The position numbers and the translations under genes are program-made. A stretch of 64,000 nt of DNA from Pseudomonas lactis (lineage in GTDB: Bacteria; Pseudomonadota; Gammaproteobacteria; Pseudomonadales; Pseudomonadaceae): NCBI RefSeq assembly GCF_001439845.1, contig NZ_JYLO01000011.1:248001-312000 (forward strand). The letters run 5' to 3'. The notes under the pieces are model-generated. The model was not told where the DNA came from and searched no databases. It worked only from the letters and a program-made list of their open reading frames with translations. Positions 28,134 through 36,140 of the stretch are shown here, one piece after another (positions within the stretch are counted from its first letter, which is position 1; each line of letters opens with the position of its first letter).

Positions 28134-28202
28134 CCCTTTAAAGCTTTATCCGTACGCCTTTTGTATTACGCAGGGCGTGCGCACTAAATTAGCTTTAAAG
28201 GG
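28134..28202. promoter_or_regulatory. 12-bp inverted repeat flanking the oxygenase promoter region
   Basis: CCCTTTAAAGCT (28134-28145) and its exact reverse complement AGCTTTAAAGGG (28191-28202) are separated by 45 nt, just upstream of the oxygenase ATG (28122). Between them, on the minus strand, is TAATAC, a possible -10. It could be a pair of operator sites or a long-looped leader hairpin. Confidence 0.5.
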
Positions 28203-28236
28203 CAGAGGGGAAACCGCGGGGGCATTTTCGGCAGGC

Positions 28237-28271
28237 AAAAAAAAGCGGCTGCCCATTCGGGGCAGCCGCCT
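28237..28271 (-). terminator. Rho-independent terminator after gcd
   Basis: A 10-bp stem (28245-28254 with 28260-28269, GCGGCTGCCC/GGGCAGCCGC) has a 5-nt loop and, read on the minus strand, is followed by eight T. It lies about 20 nt beyond the gcd stop. Confidence 0.92.
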
Positions 28272-28290
28272 TTTCTACCGCCAGTGCTAC

Positions 28291-30708
28291 TTAATCTGGC
28301 AGTTTGAACGCCATTACATAATCACCCTGCTTGGTCCCCAGGGAACCGTGACCGCCCGCCATGACCAGCACGTACTGTTTGCCGTCCTTGCCGGTGTAGG
28401 TCATCGGGGTGGTTTGCGCGCCTGCAGGCAGGCGGCCTTCCCACAGTTGCTTGCCGTTTTTCACGTCATAGGCACGCAGGTACTGATCCAGGGTGCCGCT
28501 GAGGAACGCGACGCCACCAGCGGTGGTGAACGTACCGCCCAGGCTAGGCACGCCCATGGTCAGCGGGATTGGAACCGGCGAGCTGTCACGCACGGTGCCG
28601 TTCTTGTGCATCCAGATGGTCTGGTGGTTGGTCAGGTCGACCGCCGCCACGTAGCCCCAGGCCGGTGCCTGGCATGGCAGGCCCATCGGCGACAGCAGCG
28701 CTTCAAGGATCACACCATACGGCGCGCCTTTGTTTGGCTGCACGCCCTCGGTTTCGCTGACGCGTGGGCCTTGCTTGGCGATGTCGGCGGCCGGGATCAG
28801 CTTGGATTTGAACGCCATGTAGCTTGGGTTCACGAAGGCGATCTGGCGCACCGGGTCAACCGAGATGCCGCCCCAGTCGAACACGCCGAAGTTGCCTGGG
28901 TACACGATCGAACCTTGCAGCGACGGCGGCGTGAACGGGCCGTCGTAGCGCATGGATTTGAAGTCGATCCGGCACAGCATCTGGTCGAACGGTGTCACGC
29001 CCCACATGTCGCGTTCTTTCAACGGCGGCGGCATGAAGTTCAGGTCGGACTTGGGTTGGGTAGGGGAGGTGCGGTCGCCCGCGACTGCGCCCTGTGGCAC
29101 CGGGATTTCATTGACCGGCACCACGGGCTGGCCAGTGGCACGGTCCAGCACGTAGATGCTGCCTTGCTTGGTCGACGCCATCACGGCCTGCTTCACGCCC
29201 GCAGCGGTCTTGATGTCGATCAGCGAAGGCTGGCCGCCCACGTCCATGTCCCACAGGTCATGGTGGGTGAACTGGAAGGTCCACTTCACGTGGCCGGTGT
29301 CGATGTCCAGAGCGGTCAGGCCAGCGGCGTACTTCTCGGACTCATCGGTACGGTCGCCGCCGTACTGGTCGGGCATCTGGTTGCCCATCGGCAGGTAGAG
29401 CATGCCGAGTTTTTCATCCACGGCGAACATGGACCACATGTTCGGCGAGTTGCGGGTGTAGGTCTTGCCTTCGGCCAACGGTGTGGTGTCGTCCGGGTTG
29501 CCGCTGTCCCAGTTCCACACCAGCTTGCCGGTGTGCACGTCGAACGCACGGATCACGCCGCTTGGCTCGTCGATGGAAACGTTATCGGTCACGTGACCGC
29601 CGATCACGACCAGGTTCTTGGTCACGGCCGGTGGCGACGTGGAGTAGTAACCGCCTGGGGCGAAGCTGCCGATGTTGGCACGCAGGTCGACCTGGCCTTT
29701 GTCACCGAAGTCTTCGCACATCTTGCCGGTGTCGGCGTTCAGGGCGATCAGACGGGTGTCGGCGGTCGGCACGAAGATGCGTTTGGGGCAGGCGTTCGGT
29801 GCGGCGGCCGGGCTGGCAGTGCCAGTCGGGCTTTGCTCGGAAGCGTAGGCAGCGTCATCGTGGTACGACACGCCACGGCAGGTCATGTGCGCCCAACCTT
29901 TGAAGCTCTCAGCACCCTGGGTGGTGATCTTCGGGTCGAAACGCCAGATTTCCTTGCCGGTATCCGGGTCCAGGGCAATCACTTGGCTGTGCGGTGTGCA
30001 CACGTAGAGCATGCCATTGACTTTCAGCGGGGTGTTTTCCGCGGTGGTTTCACCGGGGTCGCCTGGGCCAGGGATGTCGCCAGTGCGATAGGTCCACGCC
30101 GGCACCAGCTTGTGGGCGTTTTCCGGGGTGATCTGTGCCAGTGGCGAGTAACGGTCACCGAAGGCCGAACGGCCATAGGAATTCCAGTCGCCATCGGCCT
30201 GGGTGGGCGCAGCGCTGGCCATGCCCGGTACCGCGTCGCGGTCCAGTTGGCCGGTCTTGACCATTTCACCTGGGTTGGTGAATTGGCTGGCCAGTGCGGT
30301 AGCGCCCGCCAGCACCACGGCCACGCTCAGCGCGCCAGTGCCCAGCGGGGCCGCTTGGCCACGCAGCAACGGACGTCGAAACCACGGCAGCAGCATGACG
30401 ATGCCCAAGGCGAACAGCAGGGCCAGGCGCGGTACCAGTTGCCACCAGTCCAGGCCGACTTCCCACAGTGCCCACACGGTGCTGGCGAACAACACCAGTG
30501 CGTACAAGCCCAGCGCAGCGCGGCGGGTAGCCAGCAGCAACACGCCGGTCAGGGTGATGCCGATACCGGCGAGCAGGTAGTACAGCGACCCGCCGAGCAT
30601 GCTCAGCTTGACGCCGCCAGCCAGCAAGGCCAGCCCCATGATCAGCAGCAAGACGCCTAGCAGCCTGGGCAACAGGCGGCTTGGGCTTGAAGCACCATCA
30701 GTGCTCAT
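28291..30708 (-). CDS. gcd: Membrane-bound PQQ-dependent glucose dehydrogenase
   Basis: Gcd oxidises glucose to gluconolactone in the periplasm and passes electrons to ubiquinone; in soil pseudomonads this acidifies the medium and dissolves phosphate. The 805-residue protein has five N-terminal membrane helices (about residues 15-140) and a quinoprotein beta-propeller with the PQQ-enzyme blocks DWNSYGRSAFGDRYSPL, GKEIWRFDP, TSPPAVTKNLVVIGG and GNFGVFDWGG. Length and layout match the family. GGAG lies 8 nt before its ATG. It is a single-gene unit with its own terminator. Confidence 0.97.
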   Translation of the reverse strand: MSTDGASSPSRLLPRLLGVLLLIMGLALLAGGVKLSMLGGSLYYLLAGIGITLTGVLLLATRRAALGLYALVLFASTVWALWEVGLDWWQLVPRLALLFALGIVMLLPWFRRPLLRGQAAPLGTGALSVAVVLAGATALASQFTNPGEMVKTGQLDRDAVPGMASAAPTQADGDWNSYGRSAFGDRYSPLAQITPENAHKLVPAWTYRTGDIPGPGDPGETTAENTPLKVNGMLYVCTPHSQVIALDPDTGKEIWRFDPKITTQGAESFKGWAHMTCRGVSYHDDAAYASEQSPTGTASPAAAPNACPKRIFVPTADTRLIALNADTGKMCEDFGDKGQVDLRANIGSFAPGGYYSTSPPAVTKNLVVIGGHVTDNVSIDEPSGVIRAFDVHTGKLVWNWDSGNPDDTTPLAEGKTYTRNSPNMWSMFAVDEKLGMLYLPMGNQMPDQYGGDRTDESEKYAAGLTALDIDTGHVKWTFQFTHHDLWDMDVGGQPSLIDIKTAAGVKQAVMASTKQGSIYVLDRATGQPVVPVNEIPVPQGAVAGDRTSPTQPKSDLNFMPPPLKERDMWGVTPFDQMLCRIDFKSMRYDGPFTPPSLQGSIVYPGNFGVFDWGGISVDPVRQIAFVNPSYMAFKSKLIPAADIAKQGPRVSETEGVQPNKGAPYGVILEALLSPMGLPCQAPAWGYVAAVDLTNHQTIWMHKNGTVRDSSPVPIPLTMGVPSLGGTFTTAGGVAFLSGTLDQYLRAYDVKNGKQLWEGRLPAGAQTTPMTYTGKDGKQYVLVMAGGHGSLGTKQGDYVMAFKLPD

Positions 30709-31213
30709 AGTGTGTTTCTCCGTGACGTTGGAATAATTATGTAACCCCGTGCTTCACTGTAGATGACGATTCAGCACGGGCTTGGTTCATCGTTATTTTC
30801 GGGTTTTTCTGTGGATAACCGGGATATCCACAGGCGGGCAACAGAGTCCCTGGCGCAGGTCGGTTTAAGACAGCGCTGTCTTTGCGTGAAGGGAAATTCG
30901 GCAAATGGGATCGACCCGGAGGTGAAGCGTTTCAGATTGTTGCGAAGGATAATGCGGCGGGGCGTTTTGAGAAAGGGTGAATCGCAAGATGCATCATTTC
31001 AGTTTTGGTAACAGTGACAGATAGTCGCTGCACAATCACGTCGCAGGCATGTCCCCAATGCCGATCGATCAAGCGAACGCAATGCTCAAAGCAACGAAGA
31101 TCAAATGTGGGAGCTGGCTTGCCTGCGAAGACGTCGGCCCAGCAAACAGTGATGTTGACTGACCCAACGCTTTCGCGGGCAAGCCCGCTCCCACAGGGGA
31201 TTAGCGGTGATGA
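30709..31213. other. Intergenic region upstream of gcd
   Basis: About 500 bp between gcd and the TonB receptor gene. It holds the gcd 5' region (an AT-rich stretch at 30732-30744 could hold a -10) and a hybrid REPIN at 31106-31195. A short open frame at 30763-31011 has no ribosome site or recognisable product and is not called. Confidence 0.6.
31106..31195. repeat. Hybrid REPIN with arms of two types
   Basis: The left arm is TGTGGGAGCTGGCTTGCCTG (type seen at 1119) and the right arm is CGCGGGCAAGCCCGCTCCC (type seen at 13945). The arms still pair over the shared positions but differ at several sites, so the element combines two REP variants. Confidence 0.85.
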
Positions 31214-33232
31214 TTAGAAGGTAGTGCGAACGCCGAACTGCACGCTTCTACCTGGCGCCGGCGCGATATCGCGCAGAATCGAGCTGGCATAGCGCACGGT
31301 CTGATTGGTCAGGTTTTCACCGTTGACGAAGGCCAGCCACTGGCTACCGCCCACATTGAAGCGATACCCCGCGCTGGCGCCGAGGGTGGTGTAGCCGTCG
31401 GTGCCGCTTTCGTTATCCGGCACACGCCCTTGGCCTGCGGCATGTTCCACATCGATACGTGCTTGCCAGCGGTCCAGTTCCCACAGCAGGCCGCTGCTCA
31501 TGCGCAGGGGCGCGATGCGTGGCAAGGCTTCGCCGGTGTCCAGGTTGGTGGCGCGGGTGTAATCGCCCGAGAGTTCCAGCGCAAACTTACCGTAGGCGCC
31601 TTCACCGAGCTTCCAGTGATCCTGGGCTTCGAAGCCGGCAAAACGCGCGCGCACGCCAGAATATTCGTACTCGGGAATACCGCCCGCGTCCTCTTCGCCT
31701 TCATCGTTCAGGGTACGACCCGTGCCCAACAAGCCGATGTAATTGGAGAAGTGGCTGTAGAACACGCCGAAGCTGCCCTTGTGGGTGCCGTTGTCAAAGC
31801 GCAGGGCCAGGTCGCTGGACACGGCCTTTTCTTTCTTCAGGTTGGCATCGCCCAACTCGTAGGTACCGGTGGCAACGTGGGCGCCGTTGGCGTACAGCTC
31901 GTAAAAGGTCGGCGCGCGTTCGGTGTAGCCGAGGGTGGCGGCCAGGGACCAGATCGGCGTGAGGGCGTACACCGCACCAGACGACAGGCTACCGGCGGTG
32001 AAGTTACTGCTCTTGTCGGCATTGGCAAAGCGCTCGTTGCCTTTGGCGTTCGGGTCGACGCTGGTGTGTTCCAGACGTGCGCCTAGGCTGAGTTTGAGGC
32101 GCTCGGTGGCTTGCATTTCTTCGAGGATAAACAGTGCGCCGGCGTTGGTGTCGGTCTGCGGTACGAAGGCTTCTTCGCCCAGGGCCGAGAACTCGTTGCG
32201 CGTCACTTGGGCGCCGACCACGCCATCGAATGGGCCTATCGGCTGGTGACGAGCTTCCACCCGCGCTTCATAGCCTTTGTTCTTGAAGGTGGTGCCGGTT
32301 TCGCCGCCTTCGATTTCTCGGTGTTCGTAGTCGGTGTAACCGGCGTCGAGTTTCACCGAGGTAAACGGCCCTTGCAGGTTGCGGATCTCGGACGCAAAGG
32401 CGTAGTGGTCCTGTTTCATGCGGATGCGCACATCCTGCTCGGCGGGTGAGCCGTAGTTACTGTCGTAATTGCTGTAGGACAGCCCCGCATAACCATCATC
32501 CCAGGTGTAGGAACCGCCTACCGCACCACCGTCCTGGCGCCCATTGCTGTTACCCAGGCGCCCGTTTTTGCCGGGGCCGTTTTCGCTCTCCGGTGCATGC
32601 CGGCTGCGGGCATAGCCTGGGATTTTAAGGTCGTTGAACTCGCGCGCATTGGCATCCAGGTGCAAGGCGAACGTACCGTTGCCGGCTTCCAGCTTGCCTG
32701 CGCTGCTGCGGGTGGTGTCGGCACCGCCGTAGCGCAGTTCACCCGCGCCATGGATGCCTTCAATGGCCTCGGTGGGGATGCGATTGTCGAAGGTATTGAC
32801 CACACCACCGATGGCGCTGCCGCCGTACAGCAGTGCGGCCGGGCCCCGCACGATTTCAATGCGGTCAACGTTGATCGGGTCCAGCGGCACCGCGTGGTCG
32901 TAGGACAGCGACGAGGCGTCCAGCGCCCCCACACCGTTGCGCAGGATGCGAATACGGTCGCCGTCCTGGCCACGAATGATCGGGCGGCTGGCCCCTGGGC
33001 CAAAGTACGAAGACGATACGCCCGGCTGCTTGTTCAGGGTTTCACCGAGGCTGCCTTTTTGTTGCAGGGTCAGGTCGTCGCCTTCCAGCACGGTGGTGGG
33101 CGAGGCCAGCTGTTCGCTGCCCAGCGGGTTGCCGGTGACCACTTGGGGTGGCAGTTCCAGGGCATGGGCCTGGGAGCCGATCAACAGGGCGGCGGCGAGG
33201 GGCGACAAGCGCCAGAGAGAAGGCAGCGACAT
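31214..33232 (-). CDS. znuD: TonB-dependent outer-membrane receptor, ZnuD-like (zinc)
   Basis: The 672-residue protein begins with a Sec signal (to about residue 24, ...QAHA), then a plug domain with SASPTTVLEGDDL-like and RPIIRGQDGDRIRILRNGVG, and a 22-strand-type barrel ending with aromatic residue Phe. The His- and Asp/Glu-rich loop around residues 205-225 (SRHAPESENG) resembles that of ZnuD receptors. A Zur box lies upstream (33267-33279). The position next to the asrA block matches the P. aeruginosa Zur-regulated receptor. Zinc uptake is inferred from the family and the operator; the substrate is not proven. Confidence 0.85.
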   Translation of the reverse strand: MSLPSLWRLSPLAAALLIGSQAHALELPPQVVTGNPLGSEQLASPTTVLEGDDLTLQQKGSLGETLNKQPGVSSSYFGPGASRPIIRGQDGDRIRILRNGVGALDASSLSYDHAVPLDPINVDRIEIVRGPAALLYGGSAIGGVVNTFDNRIPTEAIEGIHGAGELRYGGADTTRSSAGKLEAGNGTFALHLDANAREFNDLKIPGYARSRHAPESENGPGKNGRLGNSNGRQDGGAVGGSYTWDDGYAGLSYSNYDSNYGSPAEQDVRIRMKQDHYAFASEIRNLQGPFTSVKLDAGYTDYEHREIEGGETGTTFKNKGYEARVEARHQPIGPFDGVVGAQVTRNEFSALGEEAFVPQTDTNAGALFILEEMQATERLKLSLGARLEHTSVDPNAKGNERFANADKSSNFTAGSLSSGAVYALTPIWSLAATLGYTERAPTFYELYANGAHVATGTYELGDANLKKEKAVSSDLALRFDNGTHKGSFGVFYSHFSNYIGLLGTGRTLNDEGEEDAGGIPEYEYSGVRARFAGFEAQDHWKLGEGAYGKFALELSGDYTRATNLDTGEALPRIAPLRMSSGLLWELDRWQARIDVEHAAGQGRVPDNESGTDGYTTLGASAGYRFNVGGSQWLAFVNGENLTNQTVRYASSILRDIAPAPGRSVQFGVRTTF

Positions 33233-33266
33233 CGGATATTCCTAGGCAAAAAGGTTGTTAAGTAAA

Positions 33267-33279
33267 GTTACAATATAAC
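33267..33279. promoter_or_regulatory. Zur operator upstream of the TonB receptor
   Basis: GTTACAATATAAC is a near-perfect dyad matching the gamma-proteobacterial Zur consensus GTTATA-N-TATAAC. It lies 34 nt upstream of the receptor start in a T/A-rich promoter region. Low zinc would lift Zur and open expression. Confidence 0.75.
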
Positions 33280-33402
33280 ATCTCTTTTTTGCGAAAAAGG
33301 GGAACTTTTCCTCGCGGGCTATATTCAATCCGATGCTTCCACCTGCACGCCCCGTCGGCTAAGGTGCGCGGCTGTGTTTCCTCTTTTTGCAAAAGGCCTG
33401 GC

Positions 33403-33636
33403 ATGACCGCGACAAGCAACGACCCGCTCCACGGTGTGACCCTGCAACACGTGCTCACCACCCTGGTGGAGCATTACGAGTGGAGCGGCTTGGCCGAGCG
33501 CATTGATATCCGCTGCTTCAAGAGTGACCCGAGCATCAAGTCGAGCCTGACCTTCCTGCGCAAAACCCCGTGGGCGCGGGAAAAGGTCGAAGGTTTGTAC
33601 GTCAAGCTGATGCGTACCAAGCGCCCCCTGGATTGA
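33403..33636 (+). CDS. VF530-family (DUF2132) small DNA-binding protein
   Basis: The 77-residue protein MTATSNDPLHGVTLQHVL... has the VF530 pattern: LxxHYEWxxLAxxIxIRCFxxxPSIKSSLxFLRKTPWARxKVExLY. A structure-based link to double-stranded DNA binding exists for the family, but its cellular role is unknown. The start is placed at 33403 because the frame upstream lacks family similarity and runs through the promoter region. The membrane protein gene follows 4 nt after its stop. Confidence 0.88.
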   Translation: MTATSNDPLHGVTLQHVLTTLVEHYEWSGLAERIDIRCFKSDPSIKSSLTFLRKTPWAREKVEGLYVKLMRTKRPLD

Positions 33637-33640
33637 AAGC

Positions 33641-34267
33641 ATGAAGCGCTTTGTCGCGATGGCAGCCTTGGCCGGTTGGGTGGGGTTGGCGATCCAGCAA
33701 TACCTGATTTTCTATTCGCGCTGGACCAGTGGCGCGAGCTTGCTGGGCGGCCTGATCAGTTTCTTCAGCTTCTTCACCGTGCTGACCAATACCCTGGTGG
33801 TCGTGGTGCTCAGCTACGCGCTGGTCAAGCGCGACTCTGGCGCCAAGCGGTTTTTCCTCGCGCCTCACATCAGTAGCGCGATAGCGGCGAGCATCGTGCT
33901 GGTGAGCCTGGCCTACAACCTGCTGCTGCGGCATCTGTGGAGCCCGCAAGGCTTTCAATTTATCGCCGATGAATTGCTGCACGACGTCATGCCGTTGCTG
34001 TTTGTGGTGTATTGGTGGCGGTGTGTGCCCAAGGGCACCTTGCGGTTCAAGCACATTGCCGGCTGGGTGATTTACCCATTGGTGTACTTCGGTTATGTGC
34101 TGCTGCGCGGGCATATGCTCGGGCAGTATCAGTACCCGTTCATGGATGTGGACAGCCTTGGTTATCCACAAGTGTTTTTGAATGCCGCAGGGATTTTGGC
34201 AGGGTTCATCGTCATCGCGCTTGCGATCATCGGCCTGGACAAGCACCTCAAATCTCCCTCGATCTAA
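33641..34267 (+). CDS. Pr6Pr-family membrane protein
   Basis: The 208-residue protein has six predicted membrane helices. The blocks SFFTVLTNTLVVVVLSYAL, DELLHDVMPLLFVVYW and WVIYPLVYFGYVLLRG are characteristic of the Pr6Pr family, whose function is not established. It starts 4 nt after the VF530 gene, so the two are a small operon. Confidence 0.85.
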   Translation: MKRFVAMAALAGWVGLAIQQYLIFYSRWTSGASLLGGLISFFSFFTVLTNTLVVVVLSYALVKRDSGAKRFFLAPHISSAIAASIVLVSLAYNLLLRHLWSPQGFQFIADELLHDVMPLLFVVYWWRCVPKGTLRFKHIAGWVIYPLVYFGYVLLRGHMLGQYQYPFMDVDSLGYPQVFLNAAGILAGFIVIALAIIGLDKHLKSPSI

Positions 34268-34282
34268 AGTGAGCACCATTAA

Positions 34283-34368
34283 TGTGGGAGCTGGCTTGCC
34301 TGCGATAGCATCACCTCGGTGTAACTGATAAACCGAGGTGTTTGCATCGCAGGCAAGCCAGCTCCCAC
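34283..34368. repeat. REPIN-type inverted repeat
   Basis: The arms are of the GAGCTGGCTTGCCTGCGAT type and face inward. The spacer contains a second dyad (ATCACCTCGGTGTAAC...AACCGAGGTG). It sits between the convergent genes for the Pr6Pr protein and the siderophore-interacting protein. Confidence 0.9.
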
Positions 34369-34373
34369 CTTAT

Positions 34374-35141
34374 TTATTCTTCCTCGCTGCCCTCGGCACG
34401 CCAGTAACCCACGGCCTTGAGGTATTGCTCGTTGACCTTGTGCGCATCCAGCAGCACCCGCCGCACCTGGCGCGACAGCTTGGTTTCGGTGGCGACGAAG
34501 CTGTACAACGTGCCGCTGGGCAGCGTCAGGTTACTCACCACATTGAGCAGGTCATCCTGGCCACGCAGCACCCAGATCACCTCGACCTCGGCTGCGCTGT
34601 TCAGCGCCTGTTGTTCCGCCGCATCGGCGATTTCAATCACCGCCAGCACCTTGCGCCCAGCGGGCAGTTCTTCCAGGCGCCGAGCGATGGCCGGGATCGC
34701 CGTTTCATCGCCAATCAGCAGGTAGCTGTCGAAGATATCCGGCACGATCATCGAGCCACGTGGCCCGCCGATATACAGGTGCTGGCCGACTTCAACTTGC
34801 TCGGCCCAGGTAGACGCAGGGCCATCGCCGTGCAGCACGAAGTCGATGTCCAGCTCGCCAATGCTCAGGTCGTAACGCCGTGGTGTGTAGTCACGCATCG
34901 CTGGTTGCGGGCCGTCACCCTTGATGTTGAAGGTCGGGCTTTCCAGCGCCGCCTGCTCTTGGGCGTTCTGCGGGAACAACAGCTTGATGTGGTCGTCGCT
35001 GCCCAGGCTGATAAAGCCCGCCAATTCCGGGCCGCCCAGGGTGACGCGGCGCATGCGCGGGGTGATATCGACCACCCGCAATACTTGCAGGCGGCGGCGT
35101 TTGATTTCGTGGGTTACGCGATGAATGATTTGTGTGTTCAT
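34374..35141 (-). CDS. Siderophore-interacting protein, NAD(P)H ferric-siderophore reductase (YqjH-like)
   Basis: Proteins of this FAD-binding family reduce ferric iron in siderophores in the cytoplasm to release it. The 255-residue protein is the same length as E. coli YqjH (254). It has the FAD-binding motif MRDYTPRRYD, the GGPRGS phosphate loop and the NAD(P)H-binding domain with YLLIGDETAIPAI and YWRAEGSEEE at the C-terminus. It overlaps the PadR regulator gene by 4 nt (ATGA), so it is made from the same transcript. Confidence 0.93.
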   Translation of the reverse strand: MNTQIIHRVTHEIKRRRLQVLRVVDITPRMRRVTLGGPELAGFISLGSDDHIKLLFPQNAQEQAALESPTFNIKGDGPQPAMRDYTPRRYDLSIGELDIDFVLHGDGPASTWAEQVEVGQHLYIGGPRGSMIVPDIFDSYLLIGDETAIPAIARRLEELPAGRKVLAVIEIADAAEQQALNSAAEVEVIWVLRGQDDLLNVVSNLTLPSGTLYSFVATETKLSRQVRRVLLDAHKVNEQYLKAVGYWRAEGSEEE

Positions 35142-35647
35142 TGGTCTGTCCCGTCGGCAATGGCTTGGGCGGTGCGATTGAGCAGCGCCGCGACACGAAT
35201 GATTTCTTCCGGGCTCCAGTGCCCGTTGTGCGAATGCAAGGCGTGGCGCAGGTTGTGCACCGCTTCATGGATTTGCGGTGGGCGGTCGTGGCCACGCAGC
35301 GAGCGCTTGCTGACATCCAGGCGCATGCGCACACCGTCCAGGGCAACGGCTTGCTCGCTTAAGAAGAGACGGCCGGGGTCGGTGATTGTGTAGCGTTTTT
35401 TTCCGCCATCGGCGTCGCCGCTGATCAGCTCGCTCTCTTCAAGAAAGGTCAGGGTGGGGTAGATCACGCCGGGGCTGGGGCTGTAGGCGCCGTCGAACAG
35501 GCCCTCGATGCGGCGGATCAGGTCGTAGCCATGGCAAGGTTGCTCGGCGATCAGTGACAACAGCAGCAGCTTCAGGTCGCCAGGGGCGAACACCCGTGGG
35601 CCGCGACCGCCGCGTTTTTCAAACTCGCCGCGATGTTCGTGTTTCAT
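35138..35647 (-). CDS. PadR-family transcriptional regulator (YqjI-like)
   Basis: The 169-residue protein has the PadR winged helix (FAPGDLKLLLLSLIAEQPCHGYDLIRRIEG, about residues 20-50, followed by SPSPGVIYPTLTFLEE) and a helical C-terminal dimer domain. E. coli YqjI, a nickel-responsive PadR protein, controls the linked reductase gene yqjH, and the pair here has the same partners. YqjI has a long His/Cys-rich nickel-binding tail; here only a short MKHEHRG remains, so metal sensing may differ. A 14-bp perfect palindrome lies 34 nt upstream of the start. Confidence 0.9.
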   Translation of the reverse strand: MKHEHRGEFEKRGGRGPRVFAPGDLKLLLLSLIAEQPCHGYDLIRRIEGLFDGAYSPSPGVIYPTLTFLEESELISGDADGGKKRYTITDPGRLFLSEQAVALDGVRMRLDVSKRSLRGHDRPPQIHEAVHNLRHALHSHNGHWSPEEIIRVAALLNRTAQAIADGTDQ

Positions 35648-35680
35648 GGGCAGGTCCTCTGTGCAGGTTTAGATATAACG

Positions 35681-35694
35681 TAAGATATATCTTA
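35681..35694. promoter_or_regulatory. Perfect palindrome, candidate PadR operator
   Basis: TAAGATATATCTTA is a perfect 14-bp palindrome located 34-47 nt upstream of the padR start. An imperfect copy, AGATATAACGTA, adjoins it. PadR proteins usually repress their own promoter at such AT-rich dyads. Confidence 0.65.
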
Positions 35695-35790
35695 ATGCTA
35701 AGGATAGTACCTGGCGACCAACGGTCGTTGGCGGTTGCACAGGCTTGGTCCGCGAAGCAACTAACAACTATTGGACCTGATTGGATTTTA

Positions 35791-35820
35791 GAGCTATAAC
35801 TTTAATTAGAGTTGTAGCTC
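35791..35820. promoter_or_regulatory. Imperfect dyad in the fimbrial leader
   Basis: GAGCTATAACT and AGTTGTAGCTC (one mismatch) are separated by 8 nt. It lies about 320 nt before the fimbrial subunit and could be an operator or a weak hairpin. Confidence 0.4.
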
Positions 35821-36050
35821 GAATTTATATCTGAACTTGTTATTTGTCAGGCGCTGCTTAGTCTTGTGGTACGCTTCTTACAGCAACTTCTTTAGCACAT
35901 TTTTAGCGTGTAGCTTATTTCCTACGGATACTTTTAAAGTTTTGGCGAAATGCCATCTTTTTCGCTCAAGCCCTGTTTACAAGGGCTACGTGCGTTTTGG
36001 AATGTGCCTGCATACCTGCTTTTAGTTTGGCTTGATCATTGTCTTGCAGT

Positions 36051-36071
36051 GCGTAGTTCAACTAACTACGC
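36051..36071 (+). promoter_or_regulatory. Leader hairpin upstream of the fimbrial subunit
   Basis: GCGTAGTT and AACTACGC form an 8-bp stem with a 5-nt loop, 70 nt before the subunit ATG. Its position would place it in the 5' untranslated leader. Confidence 0.45.
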
Positions 36072-36140
36072 CTGCTAATTCGTTGTTAGGGACCTCCTTG
36101 GCAATGAACCATTCAATGTTGTCAACTACAGGTATTGACC

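Larger units (their letters stand above)
35648..36140. other. AT-rich intergenic leader region before the fimbrial operon
   Basis: About 490 bp between the divergent padR and fimbrial genes, visibly more AT-rich than the rest of the window. It contains the PadR-type palindrome (35681-35694), an imperfect dyad (35791-35820) and a leader hairpin (36051-36071). No convincing gene is present. Silencing by an H-NS-like protein (MvaT/MvaU) is a reasonable guess because such proteins bind AT-rich DNA. Confidence 0.6.

Noticed and set aside
27601..30660. A 1019-residue open frame on the plus strand opposite gcd
   Set aside because: It crosses two genes on the other strand that are clearly real (the oxygenase and gcd), has no domain signature, and shows the codon pattern of an antisense frame.
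30763..31011. An 82-codon open frame upstream of gcd
   Set aside because: No ribosome site, no known similarity, and it overlaps what should be the gcd promoter region.
35837..36025. A 62-codon open frame in the AT-rich fimbrial leader
   Set aside because: Composition unlike neighbouring genes, no ribosome site, and a Cys/Phe/Ser-rich translation with no pattern; probably chance in AT-rich DNA.
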